DNA of 8,191 bases from Flectobacillus sp049240685 (lineage in GTDB: Bacteria; Bacteroidota; Bacteroidia; Cytophagales; Spirosomataceae), in contig NZ_JBMLSD010000207.1 of NCBI RefSeq assembly GCF_049240685.1, forward strand, positions 1 to 8,191, in the 5' to 3' direction. Position 1 is the stretch's first letter. Each line of letters opens with the position of its first letter. The notes beneath the pieces were generated by a model. It searched no databases and was not told the origin of the DNA. It saw nothing but the letters and a program-made list of their open reading frames with translations. Position numbers and translations under genes: made by a program. Shown here piece after piece: positions 5,832-8,191 of this stretch.

Positions 5832-5846
5832 TTGGTGATTCACCAA
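5832..5846 (+). other. Small hairpin right after the bacilliredoxin stop
   Basis: TTGGTG (5832-5837) and CACCAA (5841-5846) form a perfect 6-base-pair stem with an ATT loop. It starts one base after the stop codon and directly abuts the main terminator stem. Confidence 0.45.
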
Positions 5847-5887
5847 AACAAAAAATCCCCAAAGTCTGACTTTGGGGATTTTTTGTT
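5847..5887. terminator. Bidirectional intrinsic terminator
   Basis: An 18-base-pair uninterrupted stem (5847-5864 with 5870-5887) around the loop TCTGA. The centre is CCCCAAAG/CTTTGGGG, flanked by A-rich and T-rich arms, so each strand ends its stem in a U-rich tract. It lies between the + strand bacilliredoxin gene (ends 5831) and the - strand TPR gene (ends 5899) and should stop transcription from both sides. Confidence 0.92.
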
Positions 5888-5898
5888 GTAAAAGATTT

Positions 5899-7302
5899 TT
5901 ACTTTTTCTGATATTGCTCAATAATTCGATAAATCGCTTTTTGAGTTTCTAAATTTTTGAAATATTCAAACATGATTTCATGCCCATTAAAATTGAGAAT
6001 CAAGCCAGTTTCTAAGTAATTAAAAGCCTCTCTATATTTTCCTGCCTTAATCAGATAAATCGATGCCCGATAATATAACTCGGATTCTTCGGGTAGCTCG
6101 TCGATGGCACTCAACATTAGGTTGGCAGCCTCGTCATAATTGCCTTGTTCGTGGTTCAATACCGACCATTTTATCCAAGCTTCTGTGTTTTGAGGGTCAA
6201 GCTCAGCGGCTTTTTGATAGGCCTCCACGGCAGATACCAAGCTCCCAAGGTTGGCTTCTGCATCGGCTAATGCGAGCCAATAGTATGTATTATGCTTGTT
6301 GAGTTCAATAGATTTTTTAAGAAAATGGATGGCTTCAAACCATTTCTTTTTTTCACAAAGACAAATACCCACTCCAAAATACCCATCATCCCAGAGAGGG
6401 TCTAATTTGATGGCATCTTTATAATAATGCATGGCCTCATCAAAACGCTCTTGACGCTCGATACTTGCTCCTAAACAACAATAGACCTCAGGGCTTTTTT
6501 CTTCATGTTCTAAACAATAGCGATAACATTCTTCAGCTTTGGCCCAATTGGTAAGGTTCATGTAGGCATTTCCCAAATTGAAATAAGCCGATGCAAAATC
6601 ATCTTGAATCGCCACCGCATACTCGTATGCATTGGCGGCTTCCTCAAATCTTCCTAATTTGGAATAGGCAATACCAATGTTGTACCAAGCATTCGATGAA
6701 TAGGGATCATTGTCGATAAAGCTCTCATAATAGGGCAAACTTTCCTCTAGTTTGCCTGTAACTTCCAAGCTATTAGCCAATTCATACAAGGCATTTTCAT
6801 TATTGGAGTTTTCCTCAATGGCTTGTTTGAAGGCCGCAACAGCATTGTGATGGCGCCCCCAACTCTGATAAGCCAAGCCAATGTGATAATATACTTCATC
6901 TTTGTCCTCAGCTTGCTCGAGTGTCTCTGTCAAGGTAGCTATGGCTGCTTGGTAATCTCCTTTTAGGCTATAAATGGTTCCTTTCAAAAAGATAATATCG
7001 TTGTCTGAAGGATTAAAAAGTTCGGCACGCGCCAAGATATCTAAAGCTTGCTCATATTCACCAAGGCTGGAACAAAGTTCAGCTTTGCATAGCATCAGCT
7101 CCACCGAATAAGGATATTGCTCCAAAGCAATTTCACAAGCTTGGGCAGCCTCTTCGAATTTTCCTTCTTCCATATAATGCTCTACAATTTGCTCAAAAGT
7201 ATCTAAGTCGAAAAAAGAGCTCTCGGCACGTTTTAACATCGATTCAAAACGCCTTACCGATTGGAGAACATCTTCATGACGGTCTTCAAAGTCTTGTTCC
7301 AT
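5899..7302 (-). CDS. Twelve-repeat TPR protein
   Basis: A 467-residue protein that is almost all tetratricopeptide repeats. After a charged N-terminus (1-32, MEQDFEDRHEDVLQSVRRFE...), twelve units of exactly 34 residues run without a break from about 33 to 440, with the usual W/Y4, G8, Y11 and A20 pattern and several repeats ending in DP. A 27-residue helical tail ending in YQKK follows. There is no signal peptide, membrane segment or attached catalytic domain, so it is probably a cytoplasmic adaptor that binds other proteins; partners are unknown. I chose the ATG at 7302; the reading frame extends to a TTG at 7329 (nine more residues), which is a less likely start. The gene converges on the SUF operon and shares its terminator. 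It may be monocistronic. Confidence 0.9.
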   Translation of the reverse strand: MEQDFEDRHEDVLQSVRRFESMLKRAESSFFDLDTFEQIVEHYMEEGKFEEAAQACEIALEQYPYSVELMLCKAELCSSLGEYEQALDILARAELFNPSDNDIIFLKGTIYSLKGDYQAAIATLTETLEQAEDKDEVYYHIGLAYQSWGRHHNAVAAFKQAIEENSNNENALYELANSLEVTGKLEESLPYYESFIDNDPYSSNAWYNIGIAYSKLGRFEEAANAYEYAVAIQDDFASAYFNLGNAYMNLTNWAKAEECYRYCLEHEEKSPEVYCCLGASIERQERFDEAMHYYKDAIKLDPLWDDGYFGVGICLCEKKKWFEAIHFLKKSIELNKHNTYYWLALADAEANLGSLVSAVEAYQKAAELDPQNTEAWIKWSVLNHEQGNYDEAANLMLSAIDELPEESELYYRASIYLIKAGKYREAFNYLETGLILNFNGHEIMFEYFKNLETQKAIYRIIEQYQKK

Positions 7303-7606
7303 AATGTTTATAAATTGGATAAGATACAATTAATACGAGGTGGTTATTACGTTTCTGAATCTAACAATTTCTAATAGCCAAAAAATGTTAGTGGTTAATA
7401 GGGGAACACTCTCCTCAATTGTTGAATAACGACTTATTGCTAAGATAAGATTTTATTTTCAAAATCGCAAACGAGATTTGCTCCTCTAAAGGATTGAAAT
7501 TACAACTCTATTTATTTGTATTTTTTTAAGATAAAATTGTTTTAATCTGAATGGGTATTCTTTTAATTGAATGAATAAAAACTAAATCGAATAACGTTTT
7601 TCGGCG
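7303..7606. other. A/T-rich gap between the TPR and DinB-like genes
   Basis: No coding sequence is apparent in this 304-base gap. It should hold the promoter of the TPR gene on the - strand, but I find no exact TAnnTTTG on that strand. Weak inverted repeats are present: CTAACA (7361-7366) with TGTTAG (7386-7391), and AGAT-AAAA (7529-7536) with TTTT-A-ATCT (7540-7548). Neither has a T-tract in the right place to end the DinB-like transcript. Confidence 0.5.
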
Positions 7607-8074
7607 CTAAAGAGACTCGTGAGAAACCTTGTCTAATAGCCTACGATGATAATTGATTTGACCAAGATGATACGTAAGATGAGTTGTTAGATGAATTAAT
7701 AAATAGCCTGTTGATGTTTTTTGTTCAAAAACTAATTGTGGATATTCCTCTTCCAATGCCTCTTCTGGTAACGTAATTAGGCTATTTTTGACGATATCGA
7801 GGGTTTCGGTAACTCGATTGAGTAATTCGTTTTTGGATAAACCTTTTTCAGAAAATTCCAAGGGTCTATTTCTGATATATCCAGTTTTACCTATTTCTGC
7901 TCCGATGTAAGTATTCAAATTACCAATAAGATGAAGTACCAAGTTTCCTGCAGAATTGTTGATTTGAGGTGCTACCAACCACAAATGTTCATCCTGAGAA
8001 TATTGAACTATTTCGGTTTTGAGTTTTTGCAAATCTCTTTCAAAAAGCTGGATTAAACTGGGGATTACATTCAT
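7607..8074 (-). CDS. DinB/YfiT-superfamily protein with putative metal-binding His triad
   Basis: A 155-residue, all-helical protein of the DinB/YfiT-like superfamily, four-helix-bundle proteins that often bind a divalent metal with three histidines. The probable ligands are His48 in SAGNLVLHLIGNLN and His132 and His136 in LIHLTTHLTYHLGQINYHR; His128 and His143 are nearby alternatives. The spacing of one His near residue 48 and an HxxxH pair near 130 is the family signature. Some superfamily members are bacillithiol S-transferases and others mycothiol-dependent isomerases; the substrate here is unknown. There is no signal peptide. It is transcribed in the same direction as the TPR gene but 304 bases upstream, so an operon is doubtful. 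The ATG at 8074 is the only good start. Confidence 0.85.
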   Translation of the reverse strand: MNVIPSLIQLFERDLQKLKTEIVQYSQDEHLWLVAPQINNSAGNLVLHLIGNLNTYIGAEIGKTGYIRNRPLEFSEKGLSKNELLNRVTETLDIVKNSLITLPEEALEEEYPQLVFEQKTSTGYLLIHLTTHLTYHLGQINYHRRLLDKVSHESL

Positions 8075-8156
8075 GATTCGGGATTGGTCGTGTACGAAGG
8101 ATTCTAAAAATGTCTACTTCTGATATCGGATTTTGAAAGTGTAAGTTTCTATATTT

Positions 8157-8180
8157 TGTAAAAAATAATGGTATTTTACA
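8157..8180. promoter_or_regulatory. TGTAAAA-N10-TTTTACA inverted repeat upstream of the DinB-like gene
   Basis: Perfect 7-base arms, TGTAAAA (8157-8163) and TTTTACA (8174-8180), flank a 10-base centre about 83 bases upstream of the DinB-like start codon. The position and symmetry would suit an operator. The surrounding DNA is very A/T-rich, so chance is possible. The rest of 8075-8191 shows no gene and no clear TAnnTTTG promoter on the - strand. Confidence 0.25.
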
Positions 8181-8191
8181 TTATTTCCTAA

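Noticed and set aside
6063..6302. 79-codon open frame on the + strand
   Set aside because: It lies entirely antisense to the TPR gene and shows no protein-like features; it is a shadow of the repeats.
7303..7329. Nine-residue N-terminal extension of the TPR protein from a TTG codon
   Set aside because: An ATG at 7302 gives a normal charged N-terminus; the extension begins with a rare start codon.
7529..7548. AGATAAAA / TTTTAATCT hairpin as terminator of the DinB-like gene
   Set aside because: In the direction of that gene the stem is followed by A residues rather than a U-tract, and it contains a bulge.

Overview
The window looks like chromosomal DNA from a low-GC member of the Bacteroidota, probably Cytophagales-like. 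This is inferred from the A/T-rich composition, the A-rich stretches with no Shine-Dalgarno sequence just before most start codons, and the style of the encoded proteins. No species can be named from the sequence alone.

Region 1-5831 (+ strand) is most of a SUF iron-sulfur cluster assembly locus. The order is sufC (ATPase), sufD (scaffold partner), a GNAT-type acetyltransferase, sufS (type II cysteine desulfurase), sufE (sulfur acceptor), a DUF59/MIP18-family SufT-like maturation factor, and a BrxA/BrxB-type bacilliredoxin. SufS strips sulfur from cysteine and hands it to SufE, which passes it to the SufBC2D scaffold. The SufT-like protein probably helps in late cluster delivery, and the bacilliredoxin repairs oxidised thiols. 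sufB and sufA are not in the window, and the 284 bases before sufC hold no gene. That leader does contain a Fur-like box and two further palindromes, which points to iron- or metal-responsive control. Hairpins without U-tracts sit in three of the suf gaps. The 348-base gap between sufD and the acetyltransferase gene is filled with inverted and direct copies of a TCATAATTC-type repeat.

Region 5832-5887 is a strong bidirectional terminator between converging genes. Region 5899-8074 (- strand) holds a cytoplasmic protein made of twelve uninterrupted 34-residue TPR units and a DinB/YfiT-superfamily four-helix protein with a likely metal-binding His triad. They are separated by a 304-base A/T-rich gap.

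Overall this is mostly housekeeping DNA with no mobile element, CRISPR array or RNA gene that I could support. The points most worth a second look are the leader operators, the acetyltransferase tightly joined to sufS, the repeat-filled gap, and the thiol-repair genes close to SUF.
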